Source: Flexistipes sinusarabici DSM 4947
GTDB taxonomy: Bacteria > Chrysiogenota > Deferribacteres > Deferribacterales > Flexistipitaceae
DNA: 64,000 nucleotides
Assembly: GCF_000218625.1 (NCBI RefSeq)
Contig: NC_015672.1
Location: forward strand, 1,897,451 to 1,961,450
Reading direction: 5' to 3'
Shown: positions 26,061 through 34,343 of the stretch, one piece after another
Layout: every line of letters begins with the position of its first letter
How positions within the stretch are numbered: position 1 is the stretch's first letter
The notes under the pieces: generated by a model
Told to the model about the DNA's origin: nothing
What the model saw: the letters and a program-made list of their open reading frames with translations, nothing else
Databases searched by the model: none
Translations under genes and position numbers: made by a program

Positions 26061-27074
26061 TTATTTCAAGTCTGATAATTGAAGCTCTTTTCTGTTTTCC
26101 CAGTTTTTCCTGACTTCTTCCCTTTTTTCCTTAGGCAGAGGTATCAAGCCTATATTTTTCAGATAGCCGTATTCCCCAATCATCTTTTCACTGAGAAAAA
26201 GATCAACATAAGCATCTATACCGGGAACTTTTCCGATATGATCTTTTTTAACATAGAAATACAAACTTCTGGATACAGGATATTTTCCGCTGGATATATA
26301 TTCAGGCTTAGGTTCATATCCTTCAATTATTGCTCCCTGTATCCTACCCTGATTTTCCTCAAGGAATGAATATCCAAATATACCGATTGCATCCGGATCT
26401 TTGGTGAGCCTTTGGACTATAAGGTTATCATTTTCTCCGGCAGGCACATAAGCCCCGTCCTGACGAATCTTGGTATATTCACCTCCGTAAGCAGGAATTT
26501 CCTCGGAGGCAGCCTCCATAACCAGCTCTTTCAAAGCATCTCTTGTCCCTGAAGAAGTCGGAGGGCCGTATATCAGGATTTTATTATGAGGCAAATCGGA
26601 ATTTATCTCGTCCCAGTATTCATAAGGATTTTTCACCAGTTTACCGTTTTTCGGTACTTCCGCTGCAACAGCCAGAAGTATATCCTCTCTACTTAATTTA
26701 AGCCTTTCGGCCTTTTCATTGTTTGCCAGAACAATTCCGTCATATCCGAAGACCACCTCAATAATTCCGTCAACTCCGTTCTCCATAGCTCTTTTAAACT
26801 CAGAAACCTTGATACGTCTTGAGGAGTTGGTAATATCAGGTGTATCAATACCGTCTCCTGCCCATGTTAATTTGTGTCCGCCACCTGAACCTGTTGACTC
26901 GATAACGGGGGTGGGATACTTGGTTGTTGTCCCGAATTCTTCTGCAACATAACTTGCAAAAGGATAAACTGTACTTGAGCCTACAATTCTGATTTGATCC
27001 CTAGCCGAGGCGAAACTACTGGCGAAAACAACCATTGCCACAGCTATCAACATACTTTTCAACAAACGTTTCAT
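26061..27074 (-). CDS. pstS: Periplasmic phosphate-binding protein PstS
   Basis: 337 residues from ATG 27074, preceded by AAGGAGG. An open frame extends 12 codons upstream but lacks a ribosome-binding site. A clear Sec signal (MKRLLKSMLIAVAMVVFASSF) ends in ASA before the mature RDQIRIVGSSTVYPF. GSSTVYP and STGSGGGHK are the phosphate-contacting loops, with SGTRDA near 190. It captures phosphate in the periplasm and passes it to PstCA. It is the first gene of the operon and is controlled by the Pho box at 27160-27188. Confidence 0.96.
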   Translation of the reverse strand: MKRLLKSMLIAVAMVVFASSFASARDQIRIVGSSTVYPFASYVAEEFGTTTKYPTPVIESTGSGGGHKLTWAGDGIDTPDITNSSRRIKVSEFKRAMENGVDGIIEVVFGYDGIVLANNEKAERLKLSREDILLAVAAEVPKNGKLVKNPYEYWDEINSDLPHNKILIYGPPTSSGTRDALKELVMEAASEEIPAYGGEYTKIRQDGAYVPAGENDNLIVQRLTKDPDAIGIFGYSFLEENQGRIQGAIIEGYEPKPEYISSGKYPVSRSLYFYVKKDHIGKVPGIDAYVDLFLSEKMIGEYGYLKNIGLIPLPKEKREEVRKNWENRKELQLSDLK

Positions 27075-27159
27075 GTAATAACCTCCTTTTTTAAACGTTT
27101 CTCCAATCATTTGCCTGATTATGAATGATTAAATTAATAGTGCTACCATGTTATATATA

Positions 27160-27188
27160 TGTAATGTGCATGTAAAATTTTTGTAAAA
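27160..27188 (-). promoter_or_regulatory. Pho box: three direct repeats with 11-bp period, upstream of pstS
   Basis: On the minus strand, TTTTACA (27188-27182), TTTTACA (27177-27171) and CATTACA (27166-27160) recur every 11 bp. Direct repeats spaced by one helical turn are the binding pattern of PhoB/PhoP response regulators. Possible -10 boxes downstream are TATAAC (27155-27150) or TATTAA (27139-27134). This predicts induction by phosphate limitation. Confidence 0.7.
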
Positions 27189-27201
27189 TTGCGCAAAGAA
27201 A

Positions 27202-28074
27202 TTAAAAAGAGTATTTTATTTCCAGATATTGGATAATTTTGGAGCAGCTGAAAGTAAGGAAAAAGTACATTAATGTTATTACTATCCAGATCTCCATAGT
27301 AAGAAACGTTGCAGACATAAGCTCCAATCCCTGAAATGTCAGTTCCGGAACTGCAATAACGGATACGATGGCCGAATCTTTTATTGTTGAAACAAACTGG
27401 GACGCAAGGGGAGGCAGAATCCTTCTGAAGGCCTGCGGCAAAATGACATATCTGATAACTTTATACTTATTCATGCCAAGAGCATACGCTGACTCAACCT
27501 GGTTTTTTGGAACAGACATGATCCCCGATTTTACAATTTCAGATATGTACGCAGCCTCGTAAACAGTCAAAGCGAGCACTCCTGAAAAAAAGGATGACAT
27601 TATAGGTAGCGGAGCAAAAATAAATTCTGCAAAGTTTCTGAAATTTTCCCCCATACTTCGCATGATACTGTCGATATGCAGTAAATTAAAAAGCTGGTCA
27701 CCTATAAAAAAATACGAGATGAAAATTAAAACAATAGGAGGAATATTTCTATGCACCTCAACAAATGCAATAGAAATGAGATTACGAAAAATTTTATTAC
27801 TGGATCTCAGGATTCCCAGAACAGTACCAAGAATAGTGGCAAATATTATAGACCACACACTGAGTTTGATTGTATAGAATATCCCCTGCATAAAAACGCC
27901 AGGGTGGATTGAACCTTTTTCAATGTAGAAAAAGTGGGGGAAGATCTCCCCCCACTGCCAGTCATACATAAGGTAACTGTGTACTTTCCAGAGGAAAGCA
28001 GCAAAAAGAAAAAACAGCAAACCCAGAAAGAAAAAATCAAATAAGGTAAATCTGATTTTACCCGTTCTTATCAT
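27202..28074 (-). CDS. Polar amino-acid ABC transporter permease (second)
   Basis: A 290-residue inner-membrane permease of the HisM/GlnP type. An N-terminal helix (about 10-30) precedes the permease domain. The conserved loop reads SAYALGMNKYKVIRYVILPQAFRRILPP, with KDSAIVSVIAVPELTFQG after it. It lies last in a three-gene operon (permease, binding protein, permease), 10 nt after the binding-protein gene. No ATPase gene accompanies the operon, so the importer must use one encoded elsewhere. Confidence 0.9.
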   Translation of the reverse strand: MIRTGKIRFTLFDFFFLGLLFFLFAAFLWKVHSYLMYDWQWGEIFPHFFYIEKGSIHPGVFMQGIFYTIKLSVWSIIFATILGTVLGILRSSNKIFRNLISIAFVEVHRNIPPIVLIFISYFFIGDQLFNLLHIDSIMRSMGENFRNFAEFIFAPLPIMSSFFSGVLALTVYEAAYISEIVKSGIMSVPKNQVESAYALGMNKYKVIRYVILPQAFRRILPPLASQFVSTIKDSAIVSVIAVPELTFQGLELMSATFLTMEIWIVITLMYFFLTFSCSKIIQYLEIKYSF

Positions 28075-28084
28075 TCAAAGGCTC

Positions 28085-28912
28085 CTACTTGATTCTCTCC
28101 TCCCATTTCCTCGTTTCAAACCAGTATTCATACCTTTCTTTTAACCAGCCGGAATCCCAATTAAGCCGAATCCAGCTGTTGAATACATTCAACGTGTCTA
28201 TATCCCCTTTTCTGACGGCAAAAGCTATAGGCTCCTTTGTAAAATTTTCATCAATGGGCACATAAAGCCTGTCCGGATATTTGATAGCCTGAAAGTGCGG
28301 AAGCGGAGCCGATGCCACCATTGCATGAGCCCTTCCCACAAGTACTTCCTGAACAGCCTGTGATTCGGAATCAAAAAGTTTCAGTTTGGCTTTTGGCAGA
28401 TGTTTTCTGGCGGCAACTTCAGCAGTTGTCCCCAGTCTGGCAGCAATTATCATATCCTCTTTATTGAAATCACTGATTTCATCCATCCCCTTGGCATTTA
28501 TTTTACTCGCCACAATAGACATACCGGAATATTCGTAAGGGATGGTAAAATTGACCTTAAGGTTTCTCTTAGGAGTAATGCTCATACCCCCTATAATTAC
28601 GTCATATTTCCCTGTCAGCAGTGCCGGTATGATGCCGGACCATTTGGTTGGAATAAATTCAACTTTAACTCCCAGATCATTAGCCAGCTTTTTAGCAACA
28701 TCAATTTCAAAACCTATAAATTCACCGTCTTTGGCTTTCATTGCCCATGGCACAAAAGTGGAAAAACCCACTTTTAAAACACCTCTTTGAATAACCTTTT
28801 CAATTGTGCTCTCATTGCTCAGTTTCTCCCTGACCGATTCGGCAAAAACCGGTGAAGAGATAGCAAAAATCATACTGAAAATAATCAGAGCCAGAAAAAT
28901 ACGTCTAAACAT
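28085..28912 (-). CDS. Polar amino-acid ABC transporter substrate-binding protein
   Basis: 275 residues. The Sec signal (about 1-24, ending PVFA) leads into an SBP_bac_3 fold: GVLKVGFSTFVPWAMKAKDGEFIGFEIDVAK, then VDVIIGGM-like YDVIIGGMSITPKRN. The Arg in TPKR binds the ligand carboxylate and the Asp/Glu in the ESQAVQEVL hinge region is usual for amino-acid binders. GGAGG lies upstream. Exact ligand (Gln, Glu, Asp, Arg) cannot be fixed from sequence by eye. Confidence 0.92.
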   Translation of the reverse strand: MFRRIFLALIIFSMIFAISSPVFAESVREKLSNESTIEKVIQRGVLKVGFSTFVPWAMKAKDGEFIGFEIDVAKKLANDLGVKVEFIPTKWSGIIPALLTGKYDVIIGGMSITPKRNLKVNFTIPYEYSGMSIVASKINAKGMDEISDFNKEDMIIAARLGTTAEVAARKHLPKAKLKLFDSESQAVQEVLVGRAHAMVASAPLPHFQAIKYPDRLYVPIDENFTKEPIAFAVRKGDIDTLNVFNSWIRLNWDSGWLKERYEYWFETRKWEERIK

Positions 28913-28927
28913 ACCGTCCTCCTTTTT

Positions 28928-29701
28928 TTATTCGTACACTTTCATATTAACAAATTTCACCAAAATGGATAACATTAAGTTAATCAACAAATATATACCT
29001 GCAACCGTAAACCATATTTCAAAAACCAGGTAAGTCTCACTTACAAGTCTCTGAGCCTGCATTGTCATATCATAAATAGATATAGTACTGACAAGGGCAG
29101 AATCCTTAACCAGTGCTATCATCTGGCTTGTTAAAGGCGGTGCTGCCAGCCTTAAAGCCTGCGGCAGTATAATATACCGCATACGCTGATAGAAATTCAT
29201 GCCAAGACTCATCGATGATTCAAACTGCTCTTTTCCTACGGAAAGTATAGAACCCCTGATAATTTCGGATATATATGCACCCTCAAACAAACTCAGAGCT
29301 ATAACCCCTGAATAAAATGCATTGATGCCAAAAGGAGGAGCTATAACAAAGTAAACGAAAAAAAGCTGAATGATAAGGGGTGTGTTTCTGATAATGAGAA
29401 TGTAGCCGCGTGCTATAAAATTACCGGAAAAGGATTCCGTCATTCTGAGAATTGCAGTAAAGAAACCCAATAAAATCGCCAGAACAAGGCTTACGGACGA
29501 TATTTTAAGAGTTATTCCAAGCCCCTGGATGATGGGACCGAATACCAGCCGGCCGTTTTCATAGGTATATAAAAATTCCTTGATTCTGTAAAACTGCCAG
29601 TTATAGCCTATACGCTGAGACAGGAAAATTACTGCCGCAACAATTAAAAACAGAAAAACAGCAAATTTTAAAATATCAATGAGTTTATACTTATAAAGAA
29701 T
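28928..29701 (-). CDS. Polar amino-acid ABC transporter permease (first), apparent ATT start
   Basis: A 257-residue permease of the same HisM/GlnP group. The conserved loop reads SSMSLGMNFYQRMRYIILPQALRLAAPP. The frame runs well upstream of the first conventional codon (TTG 29470), adding a membrane helix (KFAVFLFLIVAAVIF) and the segment GITLKISSVSLVLAILLGF that the family needs. The only start with a ribosome-binding site is ATT 29701, with GGAG 6 nt upstream and an in-frame stop just before. No ATG, GTG or TTG occurs between. So translation probably begins at ATT, or the ATG was mutated. It is first in the operon. Confidence 0.85.
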   Translation of the reverse strand: MLYKYKLIDILKFAVFLFLIVAAVIFLSQRIGYNWQFYRIKEFLYTYENGRLVFGPIIQGLGITLKISSVSLVLAILLGFFTAILRMTESFSGNFIARGYILIIRNTPLIIQLFFVYFVIAPPFGINAFYSGVIALSLFEGAYISEIIRGSILSVGKEQFESSMSLGMNFYQRMRYIILPQALRLAAPPLTSQMIALVKDSALVSTISIYDMTMQAQRLVSETYLVFEIWFTVAGIYLLINLMLSILVKFVNMKVYE

Positions 29702-29743
29702 CTGTTACTCCTATAACAATACTAAGCAGAACTGCAAATATTA

Positions 29744-29781
29744 GAGATTCCCCGGTCCCACTTCATTCCACTCGGAATGAC
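29744..29781 (-). repeat. Dispersed GTCATTCCGAG repeat, copy 2
   Basis: On the minus strand it opens GTCATTCCGAGTGGAATGAA and ends GGGAATCTC, the same pattern as the repeat at 59,085-59,137 (TCATTACGAG...AATCTC). It contains a CATTCC/GGAATG hairpin. Confidence 0.5.
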
Positions 29782-29812
29782 AATTTTTACAGTTTAGGTA
29801 CAAAAAATTGTC
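29779..29812. promoter_or_regulatory. Perfect 10-bp inverted repeat between murB and permease operon
   Basis: GACAATTTTT (29779-29788) and AAAAATTGTC (29803-29812) are separated by 14 bp. It could terminate murB transcription or act as an operator for the amino-acid transporter operon. Its left arm overlaps the end of the dispersed repeat. Confidence 0.4.
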
Positions 29813-29855
29813 GTTTAGATTAAAAACGATATATTAAACGAATATGTAAATATGC

Positions 29856-30716
29856 TTAAAAATTTATTAGTTTAACTTCCTCTTCAAGCAATACCCCTTT
29901 CTGCCTGTAAACCACATCTTTTACATATTTAATAAGTCTGTAAATATCCAAACTAGTAGCATTACCCCTATTTATAATAAAATTAGCGTGTTTCTCCGAA
30001 ACCTCTGCATCACCGATTCGTAACCCTTTGAGCCCGCACGATTCAATAAGCGTACCAGCATAATTGTTTTCGGGTCTTTTAAAAACGGAACCGCAGGAGC
30101 AGGATTCCACAGGCTGTTTTTCGTCCCTTTTTGACGCTCTTAAATCAATCTTTTTTCTCAATGACATAGGATCTGCATATTTAAGCAAAAACTCTGCACT
30201 AAGAACTATATATCCATCCAGTGAAGATTTTCTGTAACCGAATTCAATTTCTCCTCTACTTAATGTTAGTACCCTCCCTTCACTGTCCAAAACTTCCACT
30301 TTCTCTAAATTATCTGAAATTTCGCTGCCGAAAGCCCCGGCATTCATTAAGCAGGACCCTCCTGTTGAACCGGGAATACCGTAAAGATTTTCCAGGCCGG
30401 CAAGTCCGGATAAAGCAGTAAACTCTATCAAACAATGCAGAGGAACCCCCGCCCCGCAAATCACACGCTGACGGCTTCTTACAATCCACCTGTTTAAACC
30501 TGCAAGTACAATAACAAGACCGTCAAACAAGTCATCGCTGAAAAGAACATTTGAACCGGCACCAATAAGTGTATATGAAACCTTTTTTTTCCGCCTCCAT
30601 TCTAAAATACCTGACAGTTCCTGGGCGGTTTTCGGACAGGCAAGATAACGTGCTGTTCCGCCGGCCCGGTAAAAATAATAATCCTTTAAAAACACATTTT
30701 CGCTGATCAGTTTCAT
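29856..30716 (-). CDS. murB: UDP-N-acetylenolpyruvoylglucosamine reductase MurB
   Basis: A 286-residue FAD- and NADPH-dependent enzyme completing UDP-N-acetylmuramic acid in the cytoplasm. The FAD-binding domain carries YTLIGAGSNVLFSDD (about 52-66) and GIPGSTGGSCLMNAGAFG (about 118-135). YRKSSL (about 177) and SCGSVFKRP (with the catalytic Ser, about 223) belong to the active site. EKHANFIIN lies near the end. It belongs to the type IIa-like short forms. Its start overlaps the end of the upstream phosphorylase gene by 4 nt. Confidence 0.95.
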   Translation of the reverse strand: MKLISENVFLKDYYFYRAGGTARYLACPKTAQELSGILEWRRKKKVSYTLIGAGSNVLFSDDLFDGLVIVLAGLNRWIVRSRQRVICGAGVPLHCLIEFTALSGLAGLENLYGIPGSTGGSCLMNAGAFGSEISDNLEKVEVLDSEGRVLTLSRGEIEFGYRKSSLDGYIVLSAEFLLKYADPMSLRKKIDLRASKRDEKQPVESCSCGSVFKRPENNYAGTLIESCGLKGLRIGDAEVSEKHANFIINRGNATSLDIYRLIKYVKDVVYRQKGVLLEEEVKLINF

Positions 30717-31507
30717 TTACCCTTGCTTATTCTTGTATTTTCAAGTGCATTTCTGCAATCACACTCTCTGTTTTCAACAGCATCAATATCAACATTCAGG
30801 ATAATTCGTTTCAGTTTATCTTCACTCTTTTTCACCGTTTCCACCACTTCATCCGCAGTCAATTTGTTACGGGAAATACCGGCTGCATCATTAGCGACAA
30901 CACTGATATTAACATAACAGATTTCCGCCTCTCTTGCCAGTGAGCACTCGGGAAAGAGTGTCATTCCTACAATATCAGCACCCATTCCTCTGAAAGCTTT
31001 GATTTCAGCTGCCGTTTCCATTCTCGGTCCGTTAGTACAGATATATACACCTTTGTCTGAAAAATTCAATCCGGACGAATCACAGCTTTTTTTGACTGCT
31101 TTTCTGAGTTCTGGACAAAACGGTTCAGTTATATCTATATGATGTATATTACCCTTGGTTGCAAAGGTATGATTTCTGCCGTTTGTAAAATCGATGGCAT
31201 TATCTGAAATTACGATATCCCCGGGACTCAGGTCTGCGTTGATTCCTCCAACTGCTGCAAATGAAAGTATTGCATCCACTCCTGCTTTTTTAAAGGCTGA
31301 AATATTTGCCCTGTAGTTCACCAAATGAGGCGGGAATTCATGACCGGCACCATGTCTTGCCAGAAAATAATATCTGTTACCGTAATACTCATAAATCTTA
31401 AACGCAGCCGAAGGTTCACCGTAATCGGTGTCAATTTTTTCCTCACCGGTATAATTAAAAGCTTCAATAGAATATAAACCGCTTCCGCCAATAATACCGA
31501 TCTTCAT
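30713..31507 (-). CDS. MTA/MTI phosphorylase family (purine nucleoside phosphorylase)
   Basis: A 264-residue member of the methylthioadenosine phosphorylase group, which splits 5'-methylthio-nucleosides with phosphate during methionine and polyamine salvage. IIGGSGLY opens the protein. LARHGAGHEFPPHLVNYRANI contains the phosphate-binding RH, and NGPRMETAAEI with DIVGMTLFPECSLARE forms the base/ribose site. The N-D-A ending (VVANDAAG) differs from typical adenosine-specific enzymes and leaves methylthioinosine or general purine nucleosides possible. It overlaps murB. Confidence 0.85.
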   Translation of the reverse strand: MKIGIIGGSGLYSIEAFNYTGEEKIDTDYGEPSAAFKIYEYYGNRYYFLARHGAGHEFPPHLVNYRANISAFKKAGVDAILSFAAVGGINADLSPGDIVISDNAIDFTNGRNHTFATKGNIHHIDITEPFCPELRKAVKKSCDSSGLNFSDKGVYICTNGPRMETAAEIKAFRGMGADIVGMTLFPECSLAREAEICYVNISVVANDAAGISRNKLTADEVVETVKKSEDKLKRIILNVDIDAVENRECDCRNALENTRISKGK

Positions 31508-31835
31508 AAAACCTCCTTTTTAGTTCAAGGTTCATGGTTCAACGTTCAAGACGTAAGACGTGACACGTAAAACATGAAACGTACTATCACCCATCACCCT
31601 AAACCCAAGCACCACTCAACTTCCTCAACCACCAAGCACACAATGCTTCAGAACAAGATAATTTTTAGCATAATTAATTCTCAATATTTCACTTCAGATA
31701 ACCAATGCAAAATTTTGTGTGCTCGGCTGGCGCTTCAACGACCTTTACCTTTACCACTTCTCCATCTCACTACTTCACTCCCTCACTATCTCCCTCACTT
31801 ACCACTTAAAACTTAGCGCTTAATGCTTAATACTG
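31508..31835. repeat. Low-complexity intergenic region of degenerate GTTCAAG/ACTTAG words
   Basis: The left end has successive GTTCAAGGTTCATGGTTCAA-type words followed by GACGTAAGACGTGACACGTA. The right end has CACTTACCACTTAAAACTTA-type words ending in TTAGCGCTTAATGCTTAA. An 80-codon plus-strand open frame here is a composition artefact. The same words occur at 37,392-37,535. No gene is supported. Confidence 0.6.
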
Positions 31836-32441
31836 TTATATTTTTGGCTTTGGTAAATTCCAGTTTTTTGTAATGGATATCATTCGTATTGCAATAACAG
31901 CAGCAGCCGAAATAAAAACATTTATATCCGGCACAATATTTAAAATATCCAGGCAGACAAAAATCAGCCCACCGGCAATACACGCAGAGGCATATATCTC
32001 CCTCTGAAGCACAAGAGGAACTTCACCCTGCAGAACGTCCCTCATCATCCCCCCTGCAGTAGCAGTCATAACACCGAGAAAAACGGCGCCGAAATAACCT
32101 ATATCAAATTTCAACCCCACTGAAATTCCGATCACAGTAAATGTTCCAAGACCGATTGCATCCATTATCAACAGAAGCTTAAAACGTCTCTCAACATACT
32201 TGTGGAAGAAAAAGACAAGCAAGCCGGCAGTTATCGAAACAAAAAAGTAGGTAATATCCCGAAATATAAAAGGCGGGACCCTTCCCACCAGCACATCTCT
32301 GATTGTCCCGCCGCCCACAGCGGTAACGGTGGCCAAAACAAGTATACCGTATAAGTCCATCTTTTTTCGTACCGCAGCTATTGCACCGCTGACGGCAAAA
32401 GCAAATGTGCCCAATAAGTCAAAAACATATAAGACAGTCAC
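31836..32441 (-). CDS. Trimeric intracellular cation channel (TRIC/UPF0126) family protein
   Basis: 201 residues with seven predicted helices built from two similar halves. GTFAFAVSGAIAAVRKKMDLYG and VGGGTIRDVLVGRVPPF in the first half are echoed by LGTFTVIGISVGLKFDIGYFGA and AGGMMRDVLQGEVPLV in the second. The glycine-rich GGG/RD motif is the family hallmark. The start is GTG 32441, one base after the lolD stop; the longer frame simply overlaps lolD. It likely conducts K+ or other small cations; the bacterial role is not settled. Confidence 0.88.
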   Translation of the reverse strand: MTVLYVFDLLGTFAFAVSGAIAAVRKKMDLYGILVLATVTAVGGGTIRDVLVGRVPPFIFRDITYFFVSITAGLLVFFFHKYVERRFKLLLIMDAIGLGTFTVIGISVGLKFDIGYFGAVFLGVMTATAGGMMRDVLQGEVPLVLQREIYASACIAGGLIFVCLDILNIVPDINVFISAAAVIAIRMISITKNWNLPKPKI

Positions 32442-32442
32442 A

Positions 32443-33108
32443 TCAAACCTTTTCCAGCTTGATTTCCTTGTCGGAAAGTCCTGAGAGGTGCTCATCGTGC
32501 GTAACGAGTATAACGGTAACGCCTTCCTCATTAAGTTTCTTAAACAGCTCAAAAACACCGTAACTGTTCTTTTTGTCCAAATTGCCTGTGGGTTCGTCAG
32601 CCAGTAAAAGTTTGGGATTATTCATCAGAGCGCGTGCAACGGCAACCCGCTGCTGCTCTCCTCCTGAAAGCTCCATAGGATAGTGACTTTCCCTGTCACT
32701 CATTCCCACCTTTTCCAGAATCTCCGCAGCCCTCTTTGCCGCCTCATTTCTTGATATTTTGCCGATCAAGGCGGGCATCATGACATTTTCAATGGCTGTA
32801 AAGTCGTTAAGGAGGTAATGAAACTGAAAAACAAACCCCACTTCGTTATTCCTATAACTGTCAAGCCCCGCATTTTTTTGTTTATAAACAGCTTCACCTT
32901 CAAAATTGACAATACCGGAATCCGGTCTTTCCAGTCCTCCGATAATATGAAGCAGTGTTGACTTACCCACTCCAGACGGGCCCACAATTGAAATAAACTG
33001 CCCCTTTTCAACGCGCAGGTTAAAATCACTAAGCACATTGATGACAGCCGGCCCCTTTTTAAATGTTTTATTAATATTTATCAACTCAACCAAGTAACCG
33101 CTCATCAT
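32443..33108 (-). CDS. lolD: Lipoprotein-releasing ABC ATPase LolD
   Basis: A 221-residue ATPase that powers extraction of lipoproteins from the inner membrane. Walker [10 protein letters not shown] (about 43-51), [15 protein letters not shown] signature (about 142-156), Walker [13 protein letters not shown] and VTHDEH are intact. The MacB/LolD-type signature and the overlapping permease gene upstream (stop TGA and start ATG overlap) support LolD rather than a general exporter. Confidence 0.93.
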   Translation of the reverse strand: MMSGYLVELININKTFKKGPAVINVLSDFNLRVEKGQFISIVGPSGVGKSTLLHIIGGLERPDSGIVNFEGEAVYKQKNAGLDSYRNNEVGFVFQFHYLLNDFTAIENVMMPALIGKISRNEAAKRAAEILEKVGMSDRESHYPMELSGGEQQRVAVARALMNNPKLLLADEPTGNLDKKNSYGVFELFKKLNEEGVTVILVTHDEHLSGLSDKEIKLEKV

Positions 33109-34334
33109 TCATTCCTCAACGCTTCGATAGGATCCATCTTTGCAGCCTGCCTTGCAGGGATAATCGATGATATAAATGTGATAAAAATAGCACAAACTGT
33201 AACAAGCAGAAAAACTTCAGGAACAATTTTTATAGGAATACTGTCCATATAGTACACATCAGCCGGAAGCTCTATCAATTTGTAACGTTTTAAAACAAAA
33301 CATATTACATAAGCGATAATATTCCCGAAAACAGTGCCCACTACACCTATATATAAGCCCTGTTTGATGAAAATATTTTTAATCAATTTCTCAGAAGCAC
33401 CCATGGCTCTTATTATTGCAATATCGCGTTTTTTATCCTTAACCGTCATCGTAATAAGACTGATCACGTTAAAAGATGCAACGACGATTATTAACGTTAA
33501 TATAACAAACATAGCGGCCTTCTCCAGCTTTAGTGCAGAAAAAAGATTCTGATTCATACTCAGCCAGTCTCTTGCCCAAAAAGGAAAGCCCAGTTTGTTT
33601 TCAATTTTTTCGGCAATTTCTCCGGCATTATCAAAATTTTTGACTTTCACACTAAAACCTGAAACGTTATCTCCCATTTTCATAAAGTTCTGAATATCAT
33701 GTAAATTAACATAGGCAAGTGAATTGTTATACTCATACATCCCTGTATCAAAAATACCTGCAACCCGAAACTTTTTCATTTTCGGAGTAAAGCCGAACGG
33801 CCCCTTTTTGCCAAACGGTGAAACCACAACAATCTCTTCTCCTATACTTGTTGAAAGACTGTTTGCCAAAGCTTTCCCGAGAATAATCGGAGGTTTAGCC
33901 GTTGCATTATCACTTTTTAAATCAAAATTTCCCCTTTTCATATATTTACCGATATTTGAAGATTCTATCTCTCTTTTTCCTATTACTCCCCTTAAAACAA
34001 CTCCACTGACACGCTCTTTACTGGTAAGCAGTACCTGGCTAATGATAAACGGTGAGACACCTACGACATTATCAGTTTTTGCAATTTCTTCCGCCGTTTC
34101 TTTCCAGTTATCTATTGCACTGCCGTCAATTTTATTGACAATAATATGGGAATTTGCTCCAAGGATTTTCTGTTTGAGATTATCTTCAAAACCTATCATC
34201 ACGTTAATAACGACGATAAGTGTTGCCACACCGAGGACTATTCCTATTATGGAAATCAAAGATATAAAAGAGAGTACCTTCGTCTCTTTCTTAGATTTAA
34301 GATACCTGTAGGCCAGGAAATTGCTGATTTTCAT
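33105..34334 (-). CDS. lolC: Lipoprotein-releasing permease LolC/LolE family
   Basis: A 409-residue permease with one N-terminal helix (about 22-48), a large periplasmic domain (about 50-270) and three C-terminal helices (about 272-296, 320-345, 370-395), the MacB/FtsX topology. FLAYRYLKSKKETKVLSFISLISIIGI and AIIRAMGASEKLIKNIFIKQG are family hallmarks. It transfers outer-membrane lipoproteins to LolA. Only one such permease gene is present, so it probably acts as a homodimer (LolF-like) with LolD. Two lipoprotein genes at 46 kb are plausible clients. Confidence 0.92.
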   Translation of the reverse strand: MKISNFLAYRYLKSKKETKVLSFISLISIIGIVLGVATLIVVINVMIGFEDNLKQKILGANSHIIVNKIDGSAIDNWKETAEEIAKTDNVVGVSPFIISQVLLTSKERVSGVVLRGVIGKREIESSNIGKYMKRGNFDLKSDNATAKPPIILGKALANSLSTSIGEEIVVVSPFGKKGPFGFTPKMKKFRVAGIFDTGMYEYNNSLAYVNLHDIQNFMKMGDNVSGFSVKVKNFDNAGEIAEKIENKLGFPFWARDWLSMNQNLFSALKLEKAAMFVILTLIIVVASFNVISLITMTVKDKKRDIAIIRAMGASEKLIKNIFIKQGLYIGVVGTVFGNIIAYVICFVLKRYKLIELPADVYYMDSIPIKIVPEVFLLVTVCAIFITFISSIIPARQAAKMDPIEALRNE

Positions 34335-34343
34335 AAAATAAAA

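Noticed and set aside
31574-31816. 80-codon open frame
   Set aside because: Low-complexity His/Pro/Leu/Thr composition from degenerate repeats, no ribosome-binding site.
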